DNA of 64,000 bases from G963665925 sp963676345 (GCA_963676345.2 CAXXTS010000002.1:62001-126000), one strand, 5' to 3'. Numbered from the stretch's first letter, positions 8,872-18,455 are shown. The notes: a model not told the origin generated them from the sequence alone. A program made the numbers and translations.

Positions 8872-9558
8872 ATGCTAAATAAACATATACTGATTGCGGA
8901 CGATGAAGAAAAACTTCGACGTGTTGTATCAAAATATTTAACTCACGAAGGGTATCAAGTCGATGAGGCCACAGATGGGTCCCATGCAATGCTGCTCATT
9001 CAAAATAAAAAGTATGATCTAGTGCTCCTGGATGTCATGATGCCAAAAATTGATGGCTGGACGGTGTGTCAGGAAGTACGCAATACAACTGAATCACGTA
9101 TTATTATGCTCACAGCGCGCGGCGAAGAGTACGACAAACTCTTGGGTTTTGAACTTGGTGCTGATGACTACATTACAAAGCCCTTCAGTCTTCGCCTGCT
9201 TGCAGCACGCGTCAAGGCAGTTCTCAGCCGTGGTCATGCCACAAATGAAGAAAGCTCACAGGAAGTTCAGGCCGGACCGATTCGACTCAATGAGTTGTCT
9301 CGGCAGATTTTTGTTGATTATATTGAGTTAAAACTTACACCAAGAGAATACGAACTCTTTGCTTTTATGATTAACAATCAAAACATTGCCTTTACAAGAG
9401 ACACCTTGCTTTCAAGAGTTTGGGGCTATGATTTCACTGGTGACTACAGAACCGTAGACACGCATATTAGACAATTGCGTGACAAGCTGGGTACACACAA
9501 AGACTTCCTAAAAACAGTCTGGGGAACAGGTTATAAATTCAGTGTTGGAGATACATAA
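8872..9558 (+). CDS. OmpR-family response regulator
   Basis: A 228-residue two-domain regulator. The receiver (about 1-118) has the acidic pair DDEE (about 10), the phosphorylation site LLDVMMPKIDGW (about Asp 53), LTAR (Thr) and ADDYITKPF (Lys). The C-terminal winged helix (about 130-226) has LTPREYELFAFMI, VWGYDFTGDYRTVDTHIRQLR and VWGTGYKF. Its TAA overlaps the ATG of the partner kinase gene by one base. Target genes are not shown by the sequence; the roughly 285 bp upstream hold no promoter I would call. Confidence 0.92.
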   Translation: MLNKHILIADDEEKLRRVVSKYLTHEGYQVDEATDGSHAMLLIQNKKYDLVLLDVMMPKIDGWTVCQEVRNTTESRIIMLTARGEEYDKLLGFELGADDYITKPFSLRLLAARVKAVLSRGHATNEESSQEVQAGPIRLNELSRQIFVDYIELKLTPREYELFAFMINNQNIAFTRDTLLSRVWGYDFTGDYRTVDTHIRQLRDKLGTHKDFLKTVWGTGYKFSVGDT

Positions 9559-11024
9559 TGAAACGAATTGGAATCAGATTATGGTTTGGCAGTACAATGC
9601 TCGTTCTATTCATTATTGCAATGGTATGGATATTTCAAATTGTGCTGCTCAGAAACTTTTATATTGAGGAACGCAAAGACGCACTGCTTGAAAATGGGAG
9701 TGCTCTTGCCTATGAGCTGAGATTATGGGATCAGGAAGGCGATGCCCCAGTTGCAGCATCTCAAATTACAGCCATGTTATTTACAGCATACGATACCCGC
9801 GTTGCAGTACTGGACGCCAACGACAAGATTCTCATGAATGACACCCTCGCGCCGCCAGAAATGACTGGCAATAGACTTCGGGAATTTGTTGAAGAAAATA
9901 AGCCTCTAAATATTGACTTGATACATATTTATGAGCGGGCAATCGGCCGCTCCAAAACCACAGTGACCTACAGTCTGCTTGAAGACAAATTCCCACCAAA
10001 TGGGGCCATGATGGTTACAACACCGATCATACTCGGGAATACGTATAAGGGAAAAGTGGTTCTTTTCATGCCACTAGCACCGATTGATGAATCTGCGACC
10101 ATCTTGCAGAAGCAGCTCACTTTGATTTCTATTGCATCTCTGCTCCTTGGCTCCCTGTTTGCTTTAGCCATGTCACGCCAATTCACTAAGCCCATTTTGA
10201 ACATTCGTGAAGCAACCCATCAAATTGCCGGTGGCAACTTCGATGTCTCTCTACAAACGAAATCAAAAGACGAGCTCGGCCTATTGACACAGGATATCCA
10301 GTTTATGGCACGTCGTCTAGAGGAGTTGGATCAAGAGCGTAAGGATTTTATTGCCAATGCCTCACATGACCTAAGAACCCCAATCACGCTTATACAAACA
10401 TACTCTGAATTTCTAATTGAGAAGAACGACACGCTTTCAGAAGATGATTTAAGTTCGATTCAAGTCATTCACGATGAAGCCCAGCGTCTGGGGAACATTG
10501 TTGAAGACTTGCTCTATTTGACACGCATTGAATCAAGAGGCGCTAGACTTAATTGTCATTTCTACAGCCTCAGTGAAATCACACATGAAATACTGAAATC
10601 CTATTTTAAACTCACAGATACCACAAAACTTTCATTTAAAGTTCATATAATAGGGCCTGAGAAAAAAGTGTATTTAGATAAACAGAAGATTCAACGTGTC
10701 ATATACAATTTGGTAGACAATATTCAGACACATGCCTACGGTGCCACACAAATGGATATTATGATTAGTTACACGCCTCAGGGTTTTCGTTTTGAAATTA
10801 CAGATAATGGCTGCGGCATTAGCGATGAAGATTTAGAATATGTCTGGGACCGCTTTTATAAAGGGGATAAATCACGTATGTCACAGACGAAAGACTCCAG
10901 TTCTCAGTCTGGGATTGGCATGGCCATTATCAAACAGATTCTGCACATGCATCAATACGAACATGGTATTGATAGTGAAGTCGGTGTAGGCACTACGGTC
11001 TGGTTTAACGGGGTCTATCAGTAA
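9558..11024 (+). CDS. Sensor histidine kinase, partner of the upstream regulator
   Basis: A 488-residue membrane kinase. Order: first membrane helix (about 12-32), an extracytoplasmic sensor of about 145 residues, second helix (about 180-202), HAMP (about 203-257), HisKA with FIANASHDLRTPITL (phosphorylated His), and HATPase_c with N-box NLVDNIQTHAYGA, DNGCGISDED (G1), FYKGDKSRM and GIGMAII (G2). All catalytic motifs look intact. It is coupled to the regulator by a stop/start overlap and followed by a strong terminator. The signal sensed is unknown. Confidence 0.92.
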   Translation: MKRIGIRLWFGSTMLVLFIIAMVWIFQIVLLRNFYIEERKDALLENGSALAYELRLWDQEGDAPVAASQITAMLFTAYDTRVAVLDANDKILMNDTLAPPEMTGNRLREFVEENKPLNIDLIHIYERAIGRSKTTVTYSLLEDKFPPNGAMMVTTPIILGNTYKGKVVLFMPLAPIDESATILQKQLTLISIASLLLGSLFALAMSRQFTKPILNIREATHQIAGGNFDVSLQTKSKDELGLLTQDIQFMARRLEELDQERKDFIANASHDLRTPITLIQTYSEFLIEKNDTLSEDDLSSIQVIHDEAQRLGNIVEDLLYLTRIESRGARLNCHFYSLSEITHEILKSYFKLTDTTKLSFKVHIIGPEKKVYLDKQKIQRVIYNLVDNIQTHAYGATQMDIMISYTPQGFRFEITDNGCGISDEDLEYVWDRFYKGDKSRMSQTKDSSSQSGIGMAIIKQILHMHQYEHGIDSEVGVGTTVWFNGVYQ

Positions 11025-11071
11025 AATTAATCATTCTGCACAAATTACTTAAGCCACATAAATATGCGCAT

Positions 11072-11106
11072 AGAAAAACCCGGGGTGCTCAAGCCCGGGT
11101 TTTTCT
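11072..11106. terminator. Bidirectional terminator
   Basis: A GC-rich 13-bp perfect stem (arms AGAAAAACCCGGG and CCCGGGTTTTTCT) with a 9-nt loop. The A and T runs at both ends allow it to end both the kinase gene and the convergent flagellin gene. Confidence 0.85.
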
Positions 11107-11137
11107 ATATATCATGATGCGATTCATGAGAATTAAT

Positions 11138-12526
11138 CTATCTCAACAGCGATAATACATTCTCCGGCTGTTGGTTAGCTTGTGCTAGCATTGCATTTGC
11201 AGATTGCTGCAATACATTATATTTTGTATATTCCATCATTTCTTCAGCAATATCTACGTCGCGAATTCTAGATTCAGCAGCTGTTAAGTTTTCTGAAGAT
11301 GTCTCTAAATTATTAATAGTGTGTTCAAGTCGATTTTGATAAGCACCCAGCTTTGCACGCTCATTTGACACCGCTTTAATGGCGTCATCTACAGTTGTGA
11401 TTGCTGTCTCTGCACTGTCTGATGTTGAAAGATCAAGATCAGCAACACCAAGTGCCTCAGCAGACATATCGTTCATAGCAACATTCATTGTCTGAGTTGC
11501 ATTTGCGCCAATCTGCATTGTTAACGAGTTATTTGTAACGACAACTTCAGTTGATCCACCAGTGGTCAAATCGGCTGCAAAATCAAGTGAAAGGCCACCA
11601 ATTTCTATTTCATCATCTGCGTAATCATCTACCGATACAGTTGCTAAGGTATTTGTACCGTCTGTTAGCTCAAATGTGTAATCCCCTTCAATATCAAAGG
11701 AAACTGTTCCCGTACCTGTTATTGAACCTGCATCAATACCAATGCCGCCAATTGCAATATCATCATTTACAATATCCACATTGTTCTGACTTGCAACTTC
11801 TTCACCGGTGTCTGAATTCACCAGTGATACAACATAGTTACCTGCATTGTCGCTGTCATCTTCAACAACAACCTGATAACTTCCTGGTTGTACATCCGCC
11901 GCGTCACTGCCTGCAGCTGCGCCTGTACCATCGATGAGGATTTCCGCTGCCGCTAGACCTGTACCGCCGTCTACAATATCTTCAACAGCAATGGCTGTAT
12001 CCACCGTTACATTAACGGTATAAGTACCCGTTTCAAGTTCTGCACCTGCCGTTTCAACAGAATCGATCAGTGCTGTGTTGGTTGCACCAATAGATGCAGT
12101 TGATGCAGAATTACCATTAAGCAATGTCTTCGTATTGAACTCAGTTGTCTCAGAAATTCTGTCAATCTCCTCAACAAGCTGATCAATTTCAAGCTGAATA
12201 GCCTCGCGGTCATCTGCTGTATTTGTATCATTTGTTGATTGAACGGAGAGCTCTCTCATACGCTGAAGAATGTCTTCAGTTTCAGTCAAAGCACCTTCTG
12301 CTGTCTGCACCATAGAAATTGCATCCTGTGAGTTTGCAGAAGCCTGATCTAAGCCCCTGATCTGTGAACGCATTTTTTCTGAAATGGCTAGTCCAGCAGC
12401 ATCATCTGCAGCGCTGTTGATGCGTAGACCAGATGATAGCTTTTCAATTGAACTCTCTGCCTTTTTGTTATTGATTGATAACTGGTTATACGTGTTTAGT
12501 GCCATTGTGTTCGTATTGATTCTCAT
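11138..12526 (-). CDS. hag: Flagellin
   Basis: A 462-residue flagellin, the filament subunit. The conserved N-terminal D0/D1 helix region (MRINTNTMALNTYNQL, then SSGLRINSAADDAAGLAIS, about 1-140) and the C-terminal one (about 375-462, ending ANQQPENVLSLLR) bracket a variable, Thr/Gly/Asp-rich middle of about 230 residues forming the outer surface. There is no signal peptide, as expected for type III export. ATG follows GGAGGG. The gene has its own upstream region (12527-12717) and the terminator at 11072. No canonical sigma-28 promoter is seen, but a sequence shared with the flgD upstream region is (see findings). Confidence 0.95.
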   Translation of the reverse strand: MRINTNTMALNTYNQLSINNKKAESSIEKLSSGLRINSAADDAAGLAISEKMRSQIRGLDQASANSQDAISMVQTAEGALTETEDILQRMRELSVQSTNDTNTADDREAIQLEIDQLVEEIDRISETTEFNTKTLLNGNSASTASIGATNTALIDSVETAGAELETGTYTVNVTVDTAIAVEDIVDGGTGLAAAEILIDGTGAAAGSDAADVQPGSYQVVVEDDSDNAGNYVVSLVNSDTGEEVASQNNVDIVNDDIAIGGIGIDAGSITGTGTVSFDIEGDYTFELTDGTNTLATVSVDDYADDEIEIGGLSLDFAADLTTGGSTEVVVTNNSLTMQIGANATQTMNVAMNDMSAEALGVADLDLSTSDSAETAITTVDDAIKAVSNERAKLGAYQNRLEHTINNLETSSENLTAAESRIRDVDIAEEMMEYTKYNVLQQSANAMLAQANQQPENVLSLLR

Positions 12527-12614
12527 TTAGGTTCCCTCCTAGTCAAAAATCGTATCCATACTTTAAGAATTGGAAGCCTTCCACCTGTCGACAGCTTCTT
12601 TTACTTCCTAACAT

Positions 12615-12637
12615 TAGTATGCAACTCAAATATGGGA
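12615..12637 (-). promoter_or_regulatory. Motif upstream of flagellin shared with flgD
   Basis: This 23-bp sequence matches 18 of 23 bases with 21654-21676, upstream of flgD. On the minus strand it reads TCCCAT-N2-TTGAGTT-N2-A-N-ACTA. It lies about 90-110 bp before the flagellin start. It could be a -35-type element or an activator site; the sequence alone does not decide. Confidence 0.4.
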
Positions 12638-12717
12638 GAAGAATGATACGCTTATGAGAATCCGTGTGTCAGTATGATAAAATGTGAGATGTGATTTCCC
12701 AGTATAAATCACACCAT

Positions 12718-12762
12718 AAAAAAAGCTACAACGCTTGGAATGTCTCTTCATAGCGTAGTAGC
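12718..12762 (-). terminator. Terminator of the fliD transcript
   Basis: On the minus strand an 11-bp stem (GCTACTACGCT paired with AGCGTTGTAGC, one mismatch) is followed by a run of seven T. It sits just after the small gene downstream of fliD and separates that transcript from flagellin. Confidence 0.75.
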
Positions 12763-12777
12763 CTCTATTCAGTATTT

Positions 12778-13173
12778 TTATCTTTTCATATCAAACCGCA
12801 GTCCATGCTGAGACAAATGGGGTTTGAAGTAGCCATTAACCACCGCCCGGTGATGGACTTTCGTTTTTTTGATTTTTTCTCTGGACACTTTCATTTCAGC
12901 TTCCAGTCTCTCTGACAGTGTTTTGTACCTCCCCATAATTTGGCGTATGCGCGTGTCAAAAGGACCTAAGTCTATTTCGCCACCCACATCGCTGCAGATT
13001 TGAGTCAAATACTGTCTGAGCGAACGCATTTCGTCATTTAAGCGTTCAAGATGCTTGCACTTCCGCAGCATTCGTTTCATCTGCGCTCTTTCAGCACGAT
13101 CTAAAAGCCGTTCAATCGTTCTAATTGACACCTTCAATTTTTTTGCCTGAACGCTGTGATTGTAGTTTTCCAT
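12778..13173 (-). CDS. Small helical protein downstream of fliD, possible flagellar chaperone
   Basis: A 131-residue, very basic protein predicted to be mostly helical, with Lys/Arg-rich helices (RTIERLLDRAERAQMKRMLR, then LNDEMRSLRQYL). I do not recognise the family. The gene follows fliD with its start at the stop: the sequence AGGAGGATGATGATG gives ATG choices at 13179, 13176 and 13173, and I took the last for its spacing from AGGAGG. In many bacteria fliS or fliT, chaperones for flagellin and FliD, occupies this place. A chaperone role is a guess from position; no FliS or FliT motif is visible, and the strong positive charge is unusual for one. Confidence 0.6.
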   Translation of the reverse strand: MENYNHSVQAKKLKVSIRTIERLLDRAERAQMKRMLRKCKHLERLNDEMRSLRQYLTQICSDVGGEIDLGPFDTRIRQIMGRYKTLSERLEAEMKVSREKIKKTKVHHRAVVNGYFKPHLSQHGLRFDMKR

Positions 13174-13175
13174 CA

Positions 13176-15053
13176 TCATCCTCCTAACATGGAGCTAAGC
13201 GCTTCCAACTCGGCGTTCATTTCAGACAAATAGGTTTCCATGGTCGTGTAGTCATCATAGAGCTCCTCTTCTTTTTCAAGGAGCCAGCCTTCTAAGTCTA
13301 CAAGCGTCTCACTATACTCTTCAATTTCTTCATAAAGAATATTATCCGTTTCCGATGAATCCCCTTCTGCTCCTGCAAGTTCAATAAGAGATCCCTTATT
13401 GCCATTTGAATCTCTTGAAAGAGAAATTTTGTCTTCGATGGCATCATATAGCCGGTACATTAGCCCTTCCTCACTGTAGCGCACCTGGGCTTCGCTCGAT
13501 GATAAATCTCTTCCGGTCGTCGTTCCCGGGTATGACTCAGAGCTTTGAGTGAACAAGCTAATAACTGCATCCGTATCTTCTTCAAGTGCTTCTTTCAAAA
13601 CATCTTCATCAATGACAAGTTTACCTTTGTCTGTATAGTCTTCAGTTGAAATGCCGATATCAGGCAGGGATATGCCCACGCCTTCAACCGATTCATATAG
13701 GGCCAGTCGCATTTCATCAAGCAAGTCTTCAATATACTCGTCATCTTCTAAAATGCCTGTCTTAGCCGTTGACTCCCAACTTTCAATTTCATCATCTGAC
13801 ATTTCGCTTTTTTGATCTTCTGTAAGGGGCGGATAATCACTGTCATATTCTTCACTGATTATGCTATTGAGTGAATCAATCAGCGTATTGTAGGCATCTA
13901 CAAAATCAACGATGGTGTCGTATGCATCTTCAATGCTTTTTTCAACGGTTATGGTCTCTTCCTCTTCCGTCACCCCACTTAAAGTGTAAGTTATATCATC
14001 AAGTGTAAAGGTGTTTTCACTTCTGACGTAGGTGTCGCCATCTATTTCTATAACAGCGTCTGTACCTTCTGTATATTCAAGGTCTAGTGCATTTAAAAAA
14101 CTGCTTTCCGCTTCTGAAAAAGTGAGGGTTGCACCCGCACCCGTTGAATCAGAGGTCATCACAAACGCACCCGATGAGTTCTTATAACCGACTGTAACCC
14201 CTGCATCTGATGAACTGTTTATTTCATCGATCATTTCATCAAGCGCGGTCTCTTCATCAAAAGCAAATGCCACACCATTTATGCTAAATGCCACATTGCC
14301 TTCAGTGTCAAAATCGAGAGTTGTATTGGTATAAGACTGGATTTCAGAAAGGGTCATATCGCCATTTAACCGGTTTGAAAGAATGCTGCCATCTTCAAAA
14401 CCAAGTTGCGTTAAAGTGCTTTCATCCGTCTCACTTAAGTCAACTTCTGTTACACCGCTTCCTGAAACCACACCCATCTGCAAGTAACCGCTTGTATCTA
14501 GACGAACCTCTATTTTTCCAGTGCCAACCGCATCATCAATGGCTGTCTGCAGGGTCTCTATGGAGTCGACATCATCAAGAGCCACCTCGCGCTCTACGCC
14601 ATCGACACTTATAAGAAGAGGCCCTTCTAAATCCGTAAAATCTGCTGCACTGCTGCCTTGTATAGATTTACTTATGCTTGAAGTGCTTTCATACTGCGAG
14701 GAAGTCGCCAAACTGGAAACCATTATGCTATGACTTCCCAGAAGGGCACTTTCACTGGCACTTACACTGACGGCGTTTGATGAAGAACTGGCCCTAACCA
14801 CATCAAATGTAGAGGCTGACAACATATTGGTGTCTGAGTTCAAATAGTTAAAATAGGTGTCCTCGAAGTCTGAAACGCTGCTGATAATGGATTGATAGGC
14901 GTCAACGCGCCACTCAGCAAGCTGCTGGTTCTGATAAACCTCATTATACTCGTACATCTCAGCTTCCATTGCCGATGCAACGAGTTCATCTACATCTAGA
15001 CCTGAGACCATTCCTGTAATTCTATTAGAGCTCGTTGATCCTGCTACATACAT
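13176..15053 (-). CDS. fliD: Flagellar hook-associated protein 2 (filament cap)
   Basis: A 625-residue FliD, the cap under which flagellin polymerises. The N-terminal FliD_N region (about 1-110) starts RITGMVSGLDVDELV, the family's typical opening. The middle is acidic and Ser/Thr-rich. The C-terminal FliD_C region (about 370-620) has DAYNTLIDSLNS, GISTEDYTDKGKLVIDEDVLKEAL and a terminal coiled coil (LVDLEGWLLEKEEELYDDYTTMETYLSEMNAELEAL-like heptads). The start is ATG 15053 after GGCGGTGAT. It is unusually acidic, like the other secreted flagellar proteins here. It is preceded by an orphan response regulator and followed, with overlap, by the small basic gene. Confidence 0.94.
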   Translation of the reverse strand: MYVAGSTSSNRITGMVSGLDVDELVASAMEAEMYEYNEVYQNQQLAEWRVDAYQSIISSVSDFEDTYFNYLNSDTNMLSASTFDVVRASSSSNAVSVSASESALLGSHSIMVSSLATSSQYESTSSISKSIQGSSAADFTDLEGPLLISVDGVEREVALDDVDSIETLQTAIDDAVGTGKIEVRLDTSGYLQMGVVSGSGVTEVDLSETDESTLTQLGFEDGSILSNRLNGDMTLSEIQSYTNTTLDFDTEGNVAFSINGVAFAFDEETALDEMIDEINSSSDAGVTVGYKNSSGAFVMTSDSTGAGATLTFSEAESSFLNALDLEYTEGTDAVIEIDGDTYVRSENTFTLDDITYTLSGVTEEEETITVEKSIEDAYDTIVDFVDAYNTLIDSLNSIISEEYDSDYPPLTEDQKSEMSDDEIESWESTAKTGILEDDEYIEDLLDEMRLALYESVEGVGISLPDIGISTEDYTDKGKLVIDEDVLKEALEEDTDAVISLFTQSSESYPGTTTGRDLSSSEAQVRYSEEGLMYRLYDAIEDKISLSRDSNGNKGSLIELAGAEGDSSETDNILYEEIEEYSETLVDLEGWLLEKEEELYDDYTTMETYLSEMNAELEALSSMLGG

Positions 15054-15088
15054 CAAATCACCGCCTTTGAATAGGTACTATTTCTTAA

Positions 15089-15760
15089 TCAAGCTCGGTA
15101 TCCGTATCCATAAATGGTTTCAATACGGAGCTTTGGTAACCGTTTACGCAGTCGTCTAATCAAGTCATCAACGACCCGATCACTCATATATTCGGTTATT
15201 CCCCAGACATGGTTCAGAATCTGTTCTCGAGATAGAGCACAGCCTGCATTTCGCGCAAAATACATCAGCAAGTCAAACTCTTTAGATGTCAGCTCAAGAA
15301 TATCATCATGTTCCTTCACAATCCGCCTTTCAAGATCAATGTTGTAGTCTTGAAGCTTCATGGTTTTGTCTAGGATCATTTCCTGCTTGTCGATCATCAT
15401 ATATCTTTCGACAAGTCTTTTAGAGCGTATCAACAGCTCCCGCGGCGAAAATGGTTTTTCAAGATAATCATCTCCACCCAGTTCTAAGCTGAGTACACGA
15501 TCTGTTATACTTGGATTTGAGGAAATAAAAATAACTGGCGTCCTTGCACTTTTTTGTTTAATTTTTTGAATCATCTCATATCCGTGTATATCAGGTAAAT
15601 TTACGTCGAGAACCCATAAGTTCGGATTGTCAGCAATCGAGTTCGCGGCTTCCCTGCCACTCGAGAACGATTTGACTTGCCAGCCTTCATTTTCGAAGCA
15701 AACTTTCAAGACATTGTTTAAGCTCATCTCGTTTTCGACTAGATACACGTCATAATTCAA
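15089..15760 (-). CDS. Orphan OmpR-family response regulator in the flagellar cluster
   Basis: About 223 residues. The receiver starts YDVYLVENE, has the phosphorylation site WVLDVNLPDIHGY, FISSN (Ser in the Thr position) and DDYLEKPF (Lys). The C-terminal winged helix has LTSKEFDLLMYFARN, HVWGITEYMSDRVVDDLIRRLRK and ETIYGYGYRA. No kinase gene is adjacent. I prefer a TTG start at 15760 after AAAGGTGG, because it removes 14 residues that do not belong to a receiver fold; ATG 15802 is the alternative. Position between flgL and fliD suggests control of late flagellar genes, an inference only. Confidence 0.85.
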   Translation of the reverse strand: MNYDVYLVENEMSLNNVLKVCFENEGWQVKSFSSGREAANSIADNPNLWVLDVNLPDIHGYEMIQKIKQKSARTPVIFISSNPSITDRVLSLELGGDDYLEKPFSPRELLIRSKRLVERYMMIDKQEMILDKTMKLQDYNIDLERRIVKEHDDILELTSKEFDLLMYFARNAGCALSREQILNHVWGITEYMSDRVVDDLIRRLRKRLPKLRIETIYGYGYRA

Positions 15761-15886
15761 TTTTCCGCCCACCTTTCTTTTCAAGTAGAAGTCACGGGCC
15801 ATTTCATTGCAACTCCTACGTTAAAAGTATCCTACCAGATAAATGTGAGAAAAAAGTTAGGCGATTGTCGTGAAATGTGGGAAATA

Positions 15887-16924
15887 TCACAAAAAATTGA
15901 GAAGCGTAGGCAGAATGACTTTTGAACTCGCAGCGAGCGAGGCCTCATAGACCGTTTCTGCCTCTGCCATCTCTACTGATAATTCGGCAATATCCGCTTC
16001 CTTAGCTTGACTGAGTAAATCATTATACATTTCAATATCCGTAGCCACGCGATCAGCCTTTAAATCATTACGCGTCATACGCGAGCCTATTTCTGTCTGT
16101 TTACTCACGAGTGTGTCCAGAACCGTTTCAATACCACTCATAATTTCATCCATATCGAGTTCTTTTGTAACAACGGTTGCCGGAGAGGTCGTGGTGTCTA
16201 CTTCTTTATAAGAAGACTCACCAGATAAATACATTTTCAACTGGCTGAGTACAGATGCGGCACTAGCCGTTCCTGTTCCCATTACATCAAATCCATCCAA
16301 ATTCACATGTGTTGACTGCATTGTTGATGTTGGATACTCAATATCTTGGTTTTCGAAGCTTTCACTGCTATACGTACTGTAATAAGCAAGAATGTCTGTA
16401 TCAGATGCCTGATCAGAATAAGGCCCTTCTACACTGAGCGGAACACCCTTATAAGTCATAATGTCACTGTAAAGGGTCGATGTCATTTCAAACGGTTCTT
16501 CTGAGGTGTCGTATCCTGCGAAAATATAAGAACCTGCGTAGTCTGTATTGCCGAGCTGTATAAGTTCATCTGTAAGTTCTTCAATTTCAGAGCGTACTTT
16601 TTCAAGATCCTCATCATCCAGTGTGTCGTTGGCTGCCTGCACAGAGAGTTCACTGACGCGCTGCACAATATCCACCATTGACTCCAGAGAAGATTCTGTG
16701 ACACTCATCCAGTTGTCTGCATCTGAGATATTGCTCTCATATTGCTCCAGTTCCGTTAAATAGGCCTGATAACTGAGTGCCTTCGAAGCCTCAACTGGCG
16801 ACTCTGAAGCAACAGAGTACTTCTCCCCACTAGCCAGCTGTTTGTAGACTGAATTCATATTATTCAGGTTACTGGATATGTTCCAGATAACGCTTTGTGT
16901 CATCATTGCATTGGTTACACGCAT
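15887..16924 (-). CDS. flgL: Flagellar hook-filament junction protein FlgL
   Basis: A 345-residue HAP3. The N-terminal flagellin-like helix region (MRVTNAMMTQSVIWNISSNL, SESPVEASKALSYQ) and the C-terminal one (LKADRVATDIEMYNDLLSQAKEADIAEL, SVEMAEAETVYEASLAASSK) are both clear, with a central SYIFAGYDTSEEPF segment typical of FlgL. It joins the FlgK ring to the filament. The start lies two bases after the flgK stop, behind GGAGGATGAT, so the two are co-transcribed. Confidence 0.93.
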   Translation of the reverse strand: MRVTNAMMTQSVIWNISSNLNNMNSVYKQLASGEKYSVASESPVEASKALSYQAYLTELEQYESNISDADNWMSVTESSLESMVDIVQRVSELSVQAANDTLDDEDLEKVRSEIEELTDELIQLGNTDYAGSYIFAGYDTSEEPFEMTSTLYSDIMTYKGVPLSVEGPYSDQASDTDILAYYSTYSSESFENQDIEYPTSTMQSTHVNLDGFDVMGTGTASAASVLSQLKMYLSGESSYKEVDTTTSPATVVTKELDMDEIMSGIETVLDTLVSKQTEIGSRMTRNDLKADRVATDIEMYNDLLSQAKEADIAELSVEMAEAETVYEASLAASSKVILPTLLNFL

Positions 16925-16925
16925 A

Positions 16926-18446
16926 TCATCCTCCTACCAGACCAATTGTGGCTTCAATAACTTCATTCCATATTTCGATTACCTTTGCAGAGGCATTATA
17001 CGAAAGCTGATAGGATTCAAGTTTTGCAGCCTCTTCATCGACAGATACACTCGTTTGGGACATACGCCATGTTGTGTAAAGCTCATAGTCTGTTTCTGCC
17101 GAGGAGAAGTTTGTTTCTGCATAGCTGACATTTGCACTCAATGTTGAAATACCTGCTGTCATCGCTTCTTTTGGTGTCGAGGTTCCAAACACAGCATTGC
17201 TATCGGTCATGTCAATCAATGCCTGAAGGTTTTCTGCATTACCTTCTTCGCCGCTTTCGCTGGATACTGCTATTAAGTCAGTATCTTCAATAATATCTTC
17301 ATTTACGGATAAGTTCAGCGCCCTAATGTTTTCGTAGACGAGGTCTGTGTCCGTATTTTGTGCATAAAATGTGTCTGAACCCATGCCCTCATTTGTGAAA
17401 AAAGCACTACCTGTTTCACCATTTAATCCATAGCCATCAGTATGCCCTGAAACCGCATTGCCATCTGAATCTGTATAGCCTTCATTAAAAGCTTCGGCAA
17501 ACGTCCTCGCCCAGGTGTCCAGTTCTTCCATATAATAAGGAATGCCTTTTTCAGTAGCCGAATCACCATCTCGAACTTCTATGAGCGATGCAAGTTCTCC
17601 ACTTTCACAATCGAGCGCTTCCCCGCTTGACGCCCAGACCACATCATACTTTGGTTCTCCATTTAAGATCTGATCATCTGAAACAATTTCAAGTTCAGAT
17701 ACCACAGCATCAGTAACTAGGGCTGTTCCGCCAATAGATATCTGTACTGTTTCATATGTTGAAGACCCCATTGAAACCGATAACATATTTACATCGACAT
17801 CTACCAAACTTGAAAGCTCATCTATTAGTAAATCCTGCTGGTCTTGAAGTGTATTGGTGTTGCCGCCTTCAAGTGCTGTCATTTTAATTTCATTGTTTAA
17901 ATCTGCAATTTGTTCTGCTAAAGAGTTTATCTCTGTTACAGTGGTCTCTACCTGATCATTAATCATACTCTGCTGATCTAATAAACCAAGGGCAGTTTGG
18001 TTGAAACTATCACAAAAGGACTGAGCCGATTCTGCCATGAGTGCCCGCGCCGCCTCATCATCTGGTGTCGTTGCCAAATTGGACATTTCTGTGACAAAAC
18101 TATCATAAAGTGCGGAAAATCCGGTATCGTCAAGTGCATGGTAGCTGTTCTGAACATTGCTCAGCAGGGTGCTGGAACTTTCCCAGTAGCTATATGTGGA
18201 CTCTGCTTCCCGATACTCCGTGTTGATATAGTAGGATTGCACCTGCTCTGCGGTGGTTGTTGACATACTCCCGCCCGTAGTAGTACTGTACTTCACGCCT
18301 GATGCGCCTGATGATTGCTTGACACTCTGTACGGAGTACCCTTCAGTATTAGCATTGCTTATATTGGTGCTTGTGACATACATAGAATACTGGCTGTTTG
18401 CTAGACTGTTGGACGCAACGGCTATACCTGAAAATGTTGATGCCAT
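16926..18446 (-). CDS. flgK: Flagellar hook-associated protein 1 (FlgK)
   Basis: A 506-residue HAP1 with the rod/hook N-terminal motif (GIAVASNSLANSQYSMYVTSTNISNANTEGY-type segment, about 6-38) and the C-terminal motif (SVDEEAAKLESYQLSYNASAKVIEIWNEV, about 470-498). The middle carries the usual NSLAEQIADLNNEI and ELSSLVDVDV. The N-terminal signature is less standard than in its upstream neighbour (YSVQSVKQ rather than YTRQ). It is one of two FlgK-type genes in tandem; which one makes the normal junction cannot be told from sequence. Confidence 0.88.
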   Translation of the reverse strand: MASTFSGIAVASNSLANSQYSMYVTSTNISNANTEGYSVQSVKQSSGASGVKYSTTTGGSMSTTTAEQVQSYYINTEYREAESTYSYWESSSTLLSNVQNSYHALDDTGFSALYDSFVTEMSNLATTPDDEAARALMAESAQSFCDSFNQTALGLLDQQSMINDQVETTVTEINSLAEQIADLNNEIKMTALEGGNTNTLQDQQDLLIDELSSLVDVDVNMLSVSMGSSTYETVQISIGGTALVTDAVVSELEIVSDDQILNGEPKYDVVWASSGEALDCESGELASLIEVRDGDSATEKGIPYYMEELDTWARTFAEAFNEGYTDSDGNAVSGHTDGYGLNGETGSAFFTNEGMGSDTFYAQNTDTDLVYENIRALNLSVNEDIIEDTDLIAVSSESGEEGNAENLQALIDMTDSNAVFGTSTPKEAMTAGISTLSANVSYAETNFSSAETDYELYTTWRMSQTSVSVDEEAAKLESYQLSYNASAKVIEIWNEVIEATIGLVGG

Positions 18447-18455
18447 AAGCCCTCC

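Noticed and set aside
11551..11937. 128-residue open frame opposite flagellin
   Set aside because: It lies in the low-complexity middle of flagellin on the other strand and has no ribosome site; a shadow frame.
12527..12717. Sigma-28 promoter of flagellin
   Set aside because: No TAAA-N15-GCCGATAA-like sequence could be found on the minus strand.
15860..15900. Shared AAATATCACAAAA near the flgL end and before flgD
   Set aside because: A 13-base match between two AT-rich places is expected by chance in a window of this size.
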